Positions 37,995-51,402 of a stretch of DNA of 64,000 bases are shown here, in pieces (the stretch's first letter is position 1; each line of letters begins with the position of its first letter). The DNA comes from Anopheles merus (taxonomy: Eukaryota > Arthropoda > Insecta > Diptera > Culicidae): positions 10,138,259 through 10,202,258 of the forward strand of contig NC_054085.1 in assembly GCF_017562075.2 (NCBI RefSeq). The letters run 5' to 3'. The notes beneath the pieces are model-generated. The model was not told where the DNA came from, did no database searches, and saw nothing but the letters and a program-made list of their open reading frames with translations. A program made the translations under genes and the position numbers.

Positions 37995-40900
37995 CTGCGA
38001 ATTGAAAAACAAATAAAACCGGTTTGAAAGAAATGCAGATCGATGAGTGAGCGTGAGCATGGTATCGTAATGACAAAAAAACATGGGAAAACTCTTCTTC
38101 ACAAAGGAGAGAAAATAGAGGAAGCAATAAACAAAGAAGAAATATACTGCCACGAAATTCTGATGAGTCGCACCCCGACACTCCGTAGTTGGTAATTTGG
38201 ATGGCATTGATTGCTTTATTTGTGTGAAACAATTGCGTGTTGATTAGAGTCGGTCAATTGTACCAAAGCGGGTTTGGGCATAAATGAAGGCGAAATTACG
38301 CTGCATAGATTGTAACACAACGTTAGGGATGTCTAAGTAAAATAAGAAGTGTTCCTACTCATTTCCTAAATATATGCAATGTAGCGCGGCAAAATACTCC
38401 TAAGTGTTGTAAAATTTCATTAGAGAATAATTTGCATACATTTAGGCGTTGTTTATTATAGCAAATGTAGCAGCTGTAGTCGAGTCAAAGCATTTACCGT
38501 GTAAAGCAAACTTACATAAATATCCTAATCAATACCGTCTGTCATGAAATATGGTCAAATATGTTTGAACGCCTTTAAAATATTACGCTATACTCCAATA
38601 AAGCAAATTTTATTTGACACAATGGCGTTAAATATCCCCATTCGTAACGCCCCTAACCCGGTCGAGATAAGTCAGCTACATGAAAATGTCATCCCAAAAG
38701 CCGATACTTGACGCGATAAATTACATCACTCATAGTCATATTTTCGGGTCAAATGCGTGTGTTTGGGCTGCTCGCTTATGGTCGCTATGTAAAGCACATA
38801 AAACAAAAAGTCCTAGTCAAACCTTGGTTAGTGCCCGTGTGCGTCGCACAGCGTTCATTTACAGCCCGCAGTGTGTCCTGCTCGGAAAAGGGTCACGTTT
38901 CCGTCATCATCCGCCGAAAGCAAGCAAGCAACAAAAAACACACCCACACCACGCCGGGACTATTTGTTTTGTTCGGACCCGGCTTTACATTCTTAGAAAC
39001 AAAAGAAGCATCAACTGTGCTGTTTTTTTGACTGGTGCCGTTTTGGCTTTCCCAAACATCGTTACTAGCCTGATCGTAAAATCAAGAAGAGCCGAAACAA
39101 AACCTGAACCTGACCTGTGGACGACTTACGGGCAAGATAAACGGCTTCCGATTTGGTCGTGCATGCGTGCGAGCGTTTGCACCGAACCCAAAATCAATAA
39201 GAATTTCGGCAAGGATGCAAAACGTCGCCCCGCTACACGTCTGCTGCGTTACACGGTACATCAAATCCGTTGCAGGTTTGGACCCTCGAAAAACACACAA
39301 AAGGCTGGATGGAAAATTGCTCCATCAAGCAAACGGTTGCCTTACGAGAGGTCCGCCTTTTTTCCTGTGGCTTGATTTTTTTTGTTTTTTGTTTTGAGAA
39401 TATATAAAGTGTGAAAATGCCCATAGACGGGGACGTTTTACGCTTAGCTCGTAATAAGAGCTGAGTGATACTGACTCTGACGCACTGTTTGCCTCTTCAA
39501 TATCTTCACAGCTTCTACTTGGTGTCCTTTTCCCATTCTTTGCACTATTTTTGGTTGCGTTTGTTTGGTACAAAAACAATAATTCTTAACGTACGGGCAC
39601 AAAACGACAACCAACGCCTCGAAAGGCCTGCAGTAATTCAAACGTTACTATCTACTGTTCGCGTATTTTTGGCGCTGCGTTATGAATTCCAAACCGTTGC
39701 CATCCCTATCCCTTCACGCAAACAAGCAACGCCACTATCGTAATGTGACAGAAATTGAATCATATAATATTTATTGAGGCACAAAAGGAAACCACACGTC
39801 TGGTAGGACGGAGCATAACAGGCGTGCGGTTTGCAATGGAAAGGGTTTTTATTCTTGGGACAGATTTTTACGTCTACGTTGCTGCTTGCACGCCCGATGG
39901 TGTTGGCACTGCTCCCAGAAATAACGTACCACCAACACCACCACGCAATAAACCCGGGACTGAATAGAGCATTATAGACGCAACCAGATATTCGAAGCTT
40001 TGCGCTCAGCACACTTTCCATCTCATCACTTAACTTCGGTGAACTTCGGGATCTGACTTCTTGCCGCGTGCAGGGACGGAGAACGTTATGTCGTAAAGTA
40101 CTCGGTTTTGTGAAATTTAAGAACGGAGCACGAAACGGAAGATGATGCGCTGCCGGGACACAAACATGGGGACACAGAAAGTGTCCCTTTCCGTGGGGCC
40201 AAATCGACTCCTACAAAAGAGGGTCGAAAGGCAATGTTTTAATATAGTTTTTATCAATTCCAAACACGCGCTAGTTAAATGTGTCACTCCATGCAAAAGG
40301 GGAATCACACAGCTCCGGTCCCTTTCAGCCCATGTACGAATGTGCTGCACTGAGAAGAAACAGAACCACACAGACCGATCGGGAGGAAGTGTCAACGACT
40401 GCTTTCCCGTTTATTTCCCGATCGGTTGCAGGCGGGTTTAAACTAAGCCTCAACTGAAAAAGAAGCTCCGCTCAAGGTAGTTACGATTTCTTTTTCCCCG
40501 CCGTGCTGGGGCGTTGAAATTGGGAGACCTTTGAAATGGAATTCTCTTTCCCGTGCTCCTATTACAGGACTTAGTGTTCGGGAGCCCACAAAAAAGGGTT
40601 TAAGAATGTTCCCTCGTCACTAAACGAGATCATCAGTATTCAACGATCCGGGAATGTCCCAAGCATCCCGGGGAGCACTTTTTCTCTGCCTTTCGTTTAT
40701 TGCAGCGCGTCCAGCAGGCCGAGCTAGAGGATCTAGCTGTATTTTGGGGAGGTATGTTTTGCGGACGAAACGATGACCTGAAACCGCGTCGACGGTATTA
40801 TTGGAAAATTATCGAAAAACAAATGAGAAAAAAAGCACGCACACACTTTCTTTCGAGAAAGGGGCAGGAAAGCCAAGGCGTCAAGTGTTTGGGATGGCGC

Positions 40901-43900
40901 TGTAGAAGAGGCCAATACCGGTAAACGGTGAAATAATAATTGGATTTTTAAATAATTCATGTAAGCTGATTGGAAAGGGCGGGTAAAATCAAATAAACTT
41001 TGGTTGATCGAATTTAGTGCGTGGGACGGCCGGTGAGATGATAAGGGGCAAAATCACGAAAATAACAGTCTCAATTGCACAAGCTGGCAGGTTGTTGTTC
41101 TTAGTCTAAAATGAACGCAGTAGATGGTGTGTTTCGTAAACAAATTAATTTAAAACATGGTCTGAGGAAGATCATATTCAGTTGAGTAAATATAGTGTGG
41201 CTCATTTTATTGTATAAACCAAATGGCAAACCGACATTTGTTTTTAAAATGTGTTTAAAATGAACAATCTCTACCAAAATTAACTGTTTCATTAATTTGC
41301 CATAAAAGGTCAATCCATAAATGATGTAACGTTTACTGATGTAACGTAAATGATGTAACGATTCGTTTTAAAGACTCCAATACTGTAAATGAAACAATCC
41401 CAAGCAAAGAAATTAATGATTATCTCTGTGTGACTTCAACACAAAAAATATTTGTATTATATATCTCACACACGATTTTGCTCTATTTCTTATGATTTAT
41501 TCACTTCATGTTCCAGTTACTTCAAAATTTGCTGAACTATTCCTGTGTATTAACCATACGATAGATGATTGAATTTTCCGATGAGATAAACATAATTTCT
41601 TATCATATTTCATACAGTGAATGCTCTTAAAATGGTCAATGGAGTTCTTTTCGACCATAAAAAAATGGAGTTTGAACAAATTCCATTCCATCATGGTAAA
41701 AACTATTCAATTCAACTTTGATTAAAACATTGAATTTTTCGTTTGTTCGGAATTCATCGTTACCATAACAATTAAATAATAATCTTAGTACTTCCATAGT
41801 AGCTCCAATCACAGCTCAACACGATTGAACACACCTCCGTGACACAATTGAAAGTAAAAACGAGATGTGCAAAGGAAAGTGTCGTTGAAAAATGTGCTCC
41901 TCCCGAGTAGTATGGCGTTCATCTCCAGGATGCAAACCACAGTGCAATGCACTCGTCACCCGTGTGACATTATGACAACTTCTAAACCGCAGACAGACGA
42001 AGCAAAAGCAGCGACGAAGAAGATGAGAAAAACACATTTGCATGGTAATGAAAATTATAAACTCACACTCGCCGCACAATCGCGCTCAGTACCGCGAAGG
42101 GTTTTATAGGAGCGGGAAATAAGTTGGAAAAGTTTGCCCTCCTTTTTCTCTTTGCATCTGCGGTTTGATATAAAGCTAAAAAAAGGACGCCATAAAATGC
42201 ACAGCTCGTGTACACAGTGCGCTGTACTGTTTGTAATTAACAGTAAGAAGAAAAAAAAGAAACTGGCCCAAAATTGAGTGAAAATGAAATGAAAACAGTG
42301 CGCAATGTGCATTTGTCCCACTGCACAGCGTCCCATAAACTGCACACGCGCGCGTGTTTCGTCGGTCGGTCGGGAGTGCTTCCGTCTGCGGCTGGCACCG
42401 AGTGGCTCCGTGTTGGCTTACAGATTTAGGAACACTCGATGCTTAGTAGCGTAGCTGAAGAAAGAGCAGCCCTAGTTTTTTCCTTGGTGCAATGAAATAC
42501 GAACTTCAAAAACTCAAAAAGCCATTGCATCAGTCGCACTCTACAATGTAGCAAAAAAAAAAGAATTCTCTCCAGAACACATACACACATTGCACATGCA
42601 CTGGTTGCATCCAGGCGTGAAACCAATTTCCATAGCCAATTTGCAATCGTCGAAAGAGGAGAGGCCCACTCACGGACTTGGTGCTACAGTAGAACAGAAA
42701 AAAGAACACTCACAAGTACAGCGATTTGTCTTGCTCAAGCACCGGCAGCAGCGGCCAGGCAAAACCATTATCGGAGCCGCACTGTCGGTGATGTTTCGCT
42801 TGCAGGCCGGCCATACACGGCTAAACTATAAGCTAACGCTGGTGTTTTCTAGAGAAAATGAACCACCAAGCGGGCGATGCGTGCCGTACGAGCTGCGTCC
42901 CGTGGCTCCGTTCAGCATCAAAAGGAACTTTTAATTTGGAAGCTACGCGACGCACCGAGGACGGATCAGCTTTCCGCGGCAACTTTTGCAAAGGAGCAGC
43001 TGGAGAGGCTGCTTCGGGTACGTTTATGGCCCGCACATTGAACACTCTGCTTAAGTTGCCCAGCATTCGGCGGCTGCTGCTACGAAGCAAGATGATTTAT
43101 GGGATGGATGGAAATTTCTCACGGAATCAATGAACCGGTTGATGTTTGAAATGCGTTTGAAAAAGTGGGGTGAAGAAATAAAAAAAAACACTGCATAGCT
43201 GGTGTTCTTCTGAATCTGAAGCGCTTCTGTCGCGGACAACAATTAATTTTGTGTGTTGCTTTCCGCGACTGCGCTTTCTTTTCTCTATGGACACACAGAC
43301 AAGCCTTAAAACTCCGATCCGATTATCCGGATATGAACAATGTGGCAGCAAGTGAACGTGTGTGTATGTGCTTGCCAAGTTCGATTATGGCTGAAAAGAA
43401 TGAGAAACTTTTAATGTTGCGCCTGGGTGGAAGTTTTGCTTTTCTATTCATAATTTTTCTGCCGGTGCTTGCAGCCACAGGAACCTATTATTCATTCTTG
43501 AGAGTGCAAGACGGGCGTAAGGATATGCTGGAAAGTTGTGTGTTGTATGAAATATATTTCTTGTGAGGGTTTATAACACATTAACTAACTTGTATCTGTT
43601 TAAAAAATCTAATAAGAGTAATTCTGATACTTAAATTATGCATTATTGTTTATCCCAATTTTGATTAAATTCAACGCTCGCTCAGTGAACAATTATTATT
43701 AATCCCAACATCCCAACGCTCCCAACTTACCTGGGTGTTGCGTGTGTATCCGTAACCGAGGAACCGCTCGTCGTGCGGCGGTACCGTGTCGGGTGCAACA
43801 TAAAACGGTTCATAAAGAAACTCAAAGTTCGTCACATTGTGCGACACCTTCGTTTCGTCGCTCTCGGACACGTCTGCCTGCCACCTGCGAAAAGAGCAAA

Positions 43901-46900
43901 CCGGTGAGCCGTTAGCGTTAAGGAGATAAAAAAAAGTGGCGTGGGAAGGGACGCTTCATCGCCTCATAAGATCCGGTTCATCGATCATTAACCGATTAAA
44001 ACTTCCTAACCGCTCGTAAAAATCACGCAATTACTGCGAAGATACTGCTCGCAGCCACTCACTGCTATTAGCCAACCGACGCACAAGTGTCTTTCGTAAC
44101 AAGGCTTTTTTTTTGTTTTTGCTATACTGACATCTTCTACTTCAACTTACACCCCGAACAATCGAGGGCAGTTTCAAGCAACCATGCACCAAATGAGAAG
44201 GGGTCGCAAAAGGTAGGTTGAAAATTATGCCATCGATGTTGTAAAAATCACTTTTGTTCGAAACAGCTCGTTTCGGTGGGTATTAAAATCTGGGTTAAGA
44301 ATATTTTCCCACCGAGTACCCACGGAGCAGAGCATCGCAGTACACTTTTCTCGCTCCATTACCCCGACGACTTATTGCCGTCGATGATGACGCGCCCTTC
44401 AATACTGACAATTTTCAACAACAACCACTGCACTGCAAAACAACCACAAAAAAAACCTTAACCAGGAAACTGGTATCCAATATGGCCCTTCGCTCGGTTT
44501 GAGCACTCTTGGTTGGTTGGTGGGTCCCATGTGTCCCAGGGCCCGTTCGCATTACGGTACGCTACATGAAAATCAGAGCATCTCATCTTTTACGAGCTCT
44601 TAAATTAGAGAACTTATTTGAGGGGGCAAAAAACGAAGACGCTCGTGGTAGTGGTTACGCAGTTTTCCTCTTTTTTACTTTGTTTGGATCTGAGACAAGA
44701 GCGTCTTTCGTGCTATTTCCAAACAACGAAAGGAGAACGCGAATCGTAAAGCAAAGGAAAAGGGAGACGAATACAGCACACTGGCCAAGAATTCCTGCCA
44801 CTTCGAACTGGCATAAATTATCGTAAAAAATCCTTACTTTGAACCGTAAACCATGCTAGCTCGTACCTACTTGGCACAACTTTGCCGCCAATTTTGATCG
44901 CCGCCAAATGGCCACGGACTGGCGTCCCTTTGAGCGATGAAGATATTTTATCTTGTCGCGCTTTGTTTCCCCTCCCTGCTAGCAGCTCGCGCCTTGCGAT
45001 ACCATCGTGCGGCCGTTCAACAGAAGGTTTCGCTTAACAGTTTAATTGTTTAATGGTGGACGTGGCGGCGCAGAAACTTGACGGAATCGAGCAGTCAAAA
45101 GTGAAATCAAAAAGTTTCGCAATAAAGGAAACCGTCCTTCGTGACGATTTCGTTTTGTATCATTGATTTTGATAGTGATAGTCTGATAAGATAGTTTATA
45201 TGGCCGTTGAAAGAGCCATTCCAAAGAGTGGTACAGAGTTGCTATAAAAATGCCATAATGTGTGTTATTCTAGACGTACTTATAACTTGAAAATATAAAA
45301 TCAAACTAACACAAATAATTATTTAAAAGAGTAATTAACTGTTGAGAAATCTAAAAATCTAATTCAAAATATAAATTAAAATTTGTGATACTTAAGGCAA
45401 AAAGAGCGGTTTCAATAGGATAAAATACATTTACTAGTTTCAGAAAAAATAGGTTTCAATAGGATAAAATACATTTACTAATTTCAGAAATGTTATGCTT
45501 TATACATACGTTTTTAGCAAACGTCAAACGATAAACCAGAGAAGTCAACAGTTATGCACATTTGTTATTTTACGTTGTTTTAGTGTTCGTTTTGTCATAT
45601 ATGTTGATTGTGATAGTCTCAAAGATCCAAAACATCTCGTGATGATATTTATTATCACAAAAACATCAGTGAAGTTAAGCCAGAGTAACATATGATAATA
45701 TTGTCCCTATTATATTCGCTTGTTGACAATCACTGCCGGAATGTAATGGGCTCAGCAGACATTTATAGATTCCAACCACACACGTTCTCACCATTCAGTG
45801 TCATCCATCCAGAGACGCAAGCCAAGACAATCAATTACATCCCGGTACGCATCTAACCGGCCAGGACAACACTCACACGTAATAAGCAAAATTAAATCCT
45901 TTTCCTCCCTATCCATCGCTTGCTGATTGCATCTAACTCTCCTTCTGCCTCTTCTAGCTGTGCCACTTGCGCCGGGTTATCGGGAGTGATAAATACCGCA
46001 CTCACACTTTTAGCACGATTACGGCGCACCATCAACGCTTGTTTTATTGCTACCGGTCCCACGGTGGAAAGCTTCCAATTTTATTACGCTCTCATCTAGC
46101 CGGACTGACCAAACCCCTGGATCGACCGGACATTTGTGGACAGATCCGACTCCGTACGAGAGATCCATCTTATCCTAACCACGTTTGGCACATTCCATTA
46201 CCGATGGTGTTTCGCAACGCCGACTCACACCAGGGGCACATGCATCGTCACACACGCGAGGCTCTCCCCGGGCCGGAATTAATGATTGCATCAGAAGCGA
46301 TGATAAATAACGGCACAGTGCAAATGACCCTTGCAATAATAAATCTTCCCCGGGGCCGGGCTTCACGCACTGTCGAACGTGAAAATCGAACGTCGAAGTG
46401 ATTGTAACATGAAACAAATGAATAAACAGTCATTTGCACCCGAGAAACGGGAGAGCGAAGTAAAGGCAATCACAATCTGGCCAACTCAAGGCTGGTAATG
46501 AAACTGGTGAGGATGGAAAGCGCTCATAAAATGCGTCAGCCTTGTCATGAGAAAGTTGAATCAATTTACTTGCCGTACGTAGATTTTACGACCCACCAGC
46601 TTGTCCAAATGATACTCTATAAATTCGAAATCTAGTTAAGTTGGCAAGCTTTGTGGTTAAGTGGATTGAGCAACAGAGAAACAAAAAAAAGCAATCAATG
46701 CCACTATAGATTAATGATTTGCAACACGATTGATGATTCAAGATTAAGCAGATGCAGTCAAGCATACAATCTGCTTCAAACTTGTAAATGTGCATCAAGT
46801 TAGCCATGTACCACCAATGCAATGTGAGGTACTCGTTCAAACAGAGTTGTATGCTTAAAGAAACGGTTCATACTCAAATTCCAGAGCATGTTCTTATGCA

Positions 46901-49426
46901 TAACTCTTAATGGACCTAGCTTTTGTAATTTACTGGTCCTGGAACTAGCATGAATTTTTCAACTAAGTCCACTTTTTCAACCTCCTACTGATCGCAACCC
47001 CATAATGATTACGTAAATGACATTTCACACATATTGGCCCTGGAACTTATCCTGCACTCATATCAATCCTGGACAAATTATTGAACCCAGGCGAGTCTTG
47101 GATCATCTCCTTGACTCATACAAACTGAAAATGATGCTGGAATAATTGCTTGAAAATGAGATTGAATTCATCACGGTACTGGAATTGATGGAAACTTCTC
47201 CTTCTTCATTTTGAACCTATCCCAGTCCAGACTCTCTCTTCAGGTCTTGACTCTGATCCTAAACCCATGCCGGCCCTGAAATTTATCACAATCTTATACT
47301 GTTCCTGCAACTGATCTTGAATCCATACTGGTCCTAGATCAGACCACGAAACCATATCAGGAAAACTGATACCGAAGGCAGTCCAGCCTTGGAATTGATA
47401 ATTAACCTCTATCGGCTCTGGAACTGATCCTGATACCATCACGGTTCCGGAACCTGATCATGAATCCAAACAGATCTTGAGCCCATATTGGTCCTGAGAC
47501 TGATCACTAGTTCATCTCGTTCAAGTAAATAATCCCAAATCTATATTTCCACTAGAACTGAGCCAAAACTCTTTCCGGTTCAACAACTGATTCAGAATCA
47601 ATTTCGACCCTGGAATAGATCCTAAACACATGCCGATCCTGAAACTGTTCGCACCAGCCAGGAAAATGACGCTAAGCTCGTTATGATTCTGGAACTGATC
47701 ACCATTTCATAATTGTATCGGGACTGATTAAGAAGTCAGACTGGTGCTGAAACCGATTTTGAACCCATACCAGTCTTTGAACTGATCCTGAGCTAATACT
47801 GTTCTTGTAACCCAATAAGTCTAGTACATAATCTTCTGCATTAGATAGACTAGATCAGTGGTCTCCAACCTGTGGTCCGTGGCGTTAAGAGACGTAGTTC
47901 TCATAGTCCGCAATACGCGTGGTCCGCGTTAACAGAAGTATTATTTTAGCTTATTGCTAAATAAGCTAAATAAGATTTAAACACATCAAAAACTTTGAAC
48001 GAGGTCTACAAAATGTGTTCTTTCAATGGATGAGGGACGCAGCAAATGTATGTTCAAAGCCAAGTGGTTCGCGATCCTAAAAAGGTTGGAGAGCACTGGA
48101 CTAGATAAAATACAGTAGAATAGATCCTAAGCCCATGAATCCATCCTTATCATGGAACTTATAGTGCACCCTTAGATCCTTAAACCTCATTGTGATCTTG
48201 AATCTTTTTTTATTCTGATACAAGAACCGTATCTATGCCTCCACAATAATGGTATGAATCATGAACCTGTCCCGAATCATACCCGATTACAGTAGCTACT
48301 TCGTTCCATTAACTGAATGATGCGTTGTTCCTAACTAGCATTTACAAATCAACATGGAAGCATTCTCATCTGGTCGAAACTTACCGGGAAAAGTTGGTCG
48401 CAAACTGGTTGTAGATAAACACCTTGTGATGGAACGGTCGCGCCAGCCCCTTGTTCGCCAGCCGTATCAGGTCAGTCTTGTTGCGCGGGAACCGCACCCG
48501 CTCGTCCAGCTCGTACGTCGGCACGACGAACGCGGTCAGGTGGTGCGGTTTCTGCTTCCGCAGAAACTTGTCCAGCTGCTCGGCGAAGCTGACGCTCGGC
48601 ACGATGTCCACGTCGGTGAGAAACACGTACCCGCCCTGGCAACCCTTGCGCGCCACGTTGCGCAGATGGTTCTGCGGGTACGGGTTCTTGATGCGCCACT
48701 TGCTCGTGTCCGCCTTGCGCAGCTTCAGCAGATCGTTCAGTGTCGCCTCCGGTTTGGCACAGTCAAACTTGGTGAAATCGCTCACGTGCACGCTCTTGAG
48801 GTGCGTCGGCGCTCGCTCCCTTGGCAGCACCAGATGGAAGCTTACCCGCTCCCGGATCGGCCGAAAGCAGGCCCGCAGATAGGACAGGTAGATCTGCACC
48901 AGGTACAGCTCATCGTTGCCCGCCGCGAAGATGGCGGTCGAGATGGGGCCGGACCAGTGGTGGGCCACCTGCACGAGCGAGTAGATCTTTTCGAGCGAAC
49001 TCTGCGTCGCCAGACAAACGCTGTACGTGTCCGACAGGTCGGGAAAGCGTTCGCCGACGACGGCGTAGTCGAAGATTTTGTACAGCCGGCGCGTATCCCA
49101 CCGTCCCAGTCGTAGATCCAGCCCGGAAAATACGGCCTTATCCGTGCTGTTGGCCAGACTTTCGGCCAGCACGTACTCCAGACAGGTGGCCGGCGTTAGG
49201 ATCGGGGCGCGCGGTACCATCGAGACGCCTTCCTCCACCTGGCTGCCGTACTGGTTGCAGTCGCCGCTGTGCAGCAGCCGCACGGTAAGGAACACATTGG
49301 ACAGCGTTAGGGCTAGCACGCTTGCAATACTGAGGTTCCAGAGGCGGCATGTCTGTGAAGGAAAAATAAAATGGTTGATACAAAAGAAAAAAAGGTGTTG
49401 TGAGAAAGCTCCACCGGACGTGCCAT
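37680..49426 (-). CDS. Glyco_transf_49 family glycosyltransferase (B4GAT1/LARGE-like), spliced
   Basis: A type II Golgi membrane glycosyltransferase. Relatives include B4GAT1 (beta-1,4-glucuronyltransferase 1), which primes matriglycan on O-mannosyl glycans; the substrate of this insect member is inferred only. Coding exons on the minus strand are 49,352-48,385, 43,884-43,731 and 37,994-37,680. All junctions are GT-AG and the phases match. A tiny first exon at 49,426-49,415 (ATG GCA CGT CCG, good Kozak context, 62-bp intron, weak GTGGAG donor) would give about 482 residues; the start is uncertain. A hydrophobic anchor (SIASVLALTLSNVFLTVRLL) sits at residues 12-31. A DVD metal-binding motif (FLTDVDIVPS) is at about 251-253. 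The family signature YEPFYVAPDTVPPHDERFLG is in the middle exon. The C-terminus adds ten Gln and an Ala/Gly tail. Confidence 0.9.
37995..43730 (-). other. Intron of the glycosyltransferase gene (5.7 kb)
   Basis: It runs from GTAAGT at 43,730 to CAG at 37,995. Long frames inside it (for example 231 codons on the plus strand at 38,680-39,375) have no family resemblance and are taken as chance. A cluster of ATGATGTAACG units lies near 41,320-41,360. Confidence 0.75.
43731..43884 (-). CDS. Glycosyltransferase, middle coding exon
   Basis: The 154-bp exon is bounded by TTTTCGCAG and CAG followed by GTAAGT. Its first base completes an Arg codon begun in the previous exon. It encodes 51 residues from WQADVSES to GYTRNTQ, including the FEFLYEPFYV and DERFLGYGY blocks conserved in this family. 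Confidence 0.92.
45408..45490 (+). repeat. 39-bp near-perfect tandem duplication
   Basis: Copies at 45,408-45,446 and 45,452-45,490, each starting GGTTTCAATAGGATAAAATA, differ by one base and are separated by 5 bp. Confidence 0.95.
46900..48300 (+). repeat. Degenerate ~29-bp minisatellite, largest block
   Basis: For about 1.2 kb, interrupted by an hAT MITE at 47,856-48,098, units with GGAACTGATCCTGA, then CCCATACC or a variant, then GGTCCTG follow one another with many substitutions and indels. It lies inside an intron of the glycosyltransferase gene. The best preserved units are at about 47,240-47,520. Confidence 0.75.
47856..48098. mobile_element. hAT-family MITE with perfect 8-bp target duplication
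   Basis: It begins CAGTGGTCTCCAACC and ends, read on the other strand, CAGTGCTCTCCAACC. The flanks carry GACTAGAT at 47,848-47,855 and again at 48,099-48,106, an exact 8-bp duplication diagnostic of hAT transposases. The 243-bp interior encodes nothing. It landed in the minisatellite block. Confidence 0.9.
48385..49352 (-). CDS. Glycosyltransferase, large coding exon (anchor, stem, catalytic DVD)
   Basis: This 968-bp exon starts after CTTCACAG and ends TCCCG followed by GTAAGT. It carries the membrane anchor, a lumenal stem with one sequon (NSTD) and most of the catalytic domain, including the DVD motif at about 48,628. Its GC content is far above that of the surrounding DNA, and long frames on the other strand are shadows of this bias. 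Confidence 0.92.
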
Positions 49427-51215
49427 CGTTAAGGTAAGTAAACAGTGCCCCGAAGTAAATTAAGTGATCGAAAAATAAAAATATTCGCCAACACGCGGGT
49501 CACGCTAGGAAGGTATTTGATTATTGTTTTATTTTGTTACCACTTCATCCTTCCGGCGTCCCAATGCAAACACTCCCTAATCTTATTTTCGATTATTTCC
49601 ACCTTCCAAATAATCATCCATCGGAATGATTGCTTTACGGGTAGCGCATACCGCGCGGGCAGCAACAAATTGAACTGGCGGGTCGGGCACGCCGGGACAA
49701 CTGTTGCATAATTTATGTCCGCCTCGTCCTAAGATTTTTATCCATTCAACCCGCGGGAAACGGGATTTGTGCCGCCAAAGTAACGACTAATCAACATGCA
49801 AAGCAGCGTCCGCACCGCCCACAAGCCTTCCTTCACAGTACACTTCCACGGAATGCGCAACTTTCGATGAGGAAAACTCTCCGCCACCCGTAGAGAGGAA
49901 AGATGCTGCTTGCAAACAACAACAGTGAGCACACACTCGCGCAGAAAAAAAGACACCGAAAGCAGCTGGGTAGCAAAGTTTGCGCCAGGTGAGCAGAACC
50001 ATGCCACGGCTGATCATCGCGGGATTATTCAAACACCCGGGCCTGTCGCATTTGCTGAATAATTCAGCGCCGACTTTTCAGCGATGGATGGAGGGACACA
50101 GAGAGAGAGAAAGAAAGAGAGACAGTTTCACTTTCCTCCCAATTCCATCGGCTTCTTTTTTTCTTTCATCCTAACATGCCCTTTTGTTGTGAGGTCACAC
50201 TTTATCTCTGTTGAACAAAAAAAGAAATTTACAAAACGGTACTCGCCCCTACCAATGTTCATGGCACGGTGAAAGAATTATGAAACGCGATTAGTCATTC
50301 CTGCATTATTTAATTTCGTGACAGAATGAAGACAAAGATGTTCCACGGCATGGTGGAAGGGAGGGAGGAAAGGGCAGGGGTCGTGACCAGGTTTTCGTCG
50401 AATGCTTGTACATTTATCAATCAGGATTATCGGGCGGGTAATTCTCACTCGCGCATTGCCATGAGGATGGCACTCGACGCGATGGCTGCTGCTAGTGCTC
50501 CGGTACGTGCGTGGAGCCTCATCAATCGGTACAGGTTGATTCATAAATCAGCGTTCCGGTTCCCCCTAGCCGTCGAGAGGCAGGGAAGATGTATTTTTGA
50601 CTGTTAGTTGACGTCTTAACTGGGGCAGACGATACATCTCGGTTTATTAAAATGGAATCATCAAGATGTGGGTTCATTTTTAAACAAGTTGAATACATCG
50701 TTATTAGAGCTCTATGCTGCTCATGAAACAAGGTAGAAAAAGTGGGAAACCAAAGTATGTGCTGAAACGTATTTTACACATAGCGTGCTTTCTTTCTTAC
50801 AGGTAGTTATCGAAATAAAAAGGACATATAATGTTACAATTTTAGTTTCCCAGACAAAAAAACTGTTTAACTTATGTTCTATTTCATTCTAAGTTACGTA
50901 TGGCAAACAGCAAAAGCGAGAAACGTCTACAAACGAATGAAAGGATACCGCTCAGCACGAACTGTCAATATGTACATGTGTACATGTCTTCACTAATGTG
51001 TCTGTTCTTATGAGCGCATTGTTTTAGATTTTTTTGCAGTTAAATGCAGGGAGAGGAATCCTAAAACAGTACAGTTACTGCTCGATGCGATGCAAATGAA
51101 TTATTAGGCGGGAAAGAGAATTAACACAATTCAGCAAGGATGAATCGTCTGTCGGCGCTGAGAGTATCCTTGGGTGTCCAAAAGTGGATTGGATTTTTTA
51201 TAAAGTAAATTGTCT
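49427..51215. other. Upstream flank of the glycosyltransferase gene
   Basis: No supported exon. A purine run of GAGA type is at 50,099-50,125. If the tiny first exon is right, the promoter lies here; I see no clear TATA-initiator pair. Confidence 0.35.
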
Positions 51216-51219
51216 TCAA

Positions 51220-51402
51220 GCCGGTTTCGTGGTACAGTCGATAACTTGTACGACTTAACCACATGCCCATCATGGGTTCAAGCCCCGAATGGACCGTACC
51301 GCCATACGTAGGACTGACTATCCTGCTATGGGGGGATCAATAAGTCACTGTAAGCCAAGCCCACAAGAGTGGTACAGAAAGAAGAAGAAAAAGAATAAAA
51401 AG
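51220..51402 (+). mobile_element. SINE200-type SINE with internal 3' deletion
   Basis: Head GCCGGTTTCGTGGTACAGTC, B-box GGTTCAAGCCCCGAAT and body CCATACGTAGGACTGACTAT are well preserved. After GTGGTACAG it passes directly into the AAG tail, so the usual CCTTGACCGACAACGGTTGT segment is missing. Confidence 0.8.

Larger units (their letters stand above)
43885..48384 (-). other. Intron of the glycosyltransferase gene (4.5 kb)
   Basis: It runs from GTAAGT at 48,384 to CAG at 43,885. It holds a 39-bp tandem duplication, a large minisatellite block and an hAT MITE. A 144-codon plus-strand frame near 46,000-46,400 has no recognisable features. Confidence 0.75.

Noticed and set aside
38680..39375. 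Plus-strand frame of 231 codons
   Set aside because: It lies inside the large intron of the glycosyltransferase gene on the opposite strand. The composition is rich in Lys, Arg and Ser, with no domain, signal peptide or family resemblance.
45967..46401. Plus-strand frame of 144 codons
   Set aside because: Intronic, no family resemblance, and GC-rich repeats (CCCCGGGCCGG and CCCCGGGGCCGGG) bias the reading frame.
48354..49115. Plus-strand frame of 253 codons and others at 48,451-49,288
   Set aside because: They are antisense shadows of the GC-rich catalytic exon of the glycosyltransferase.
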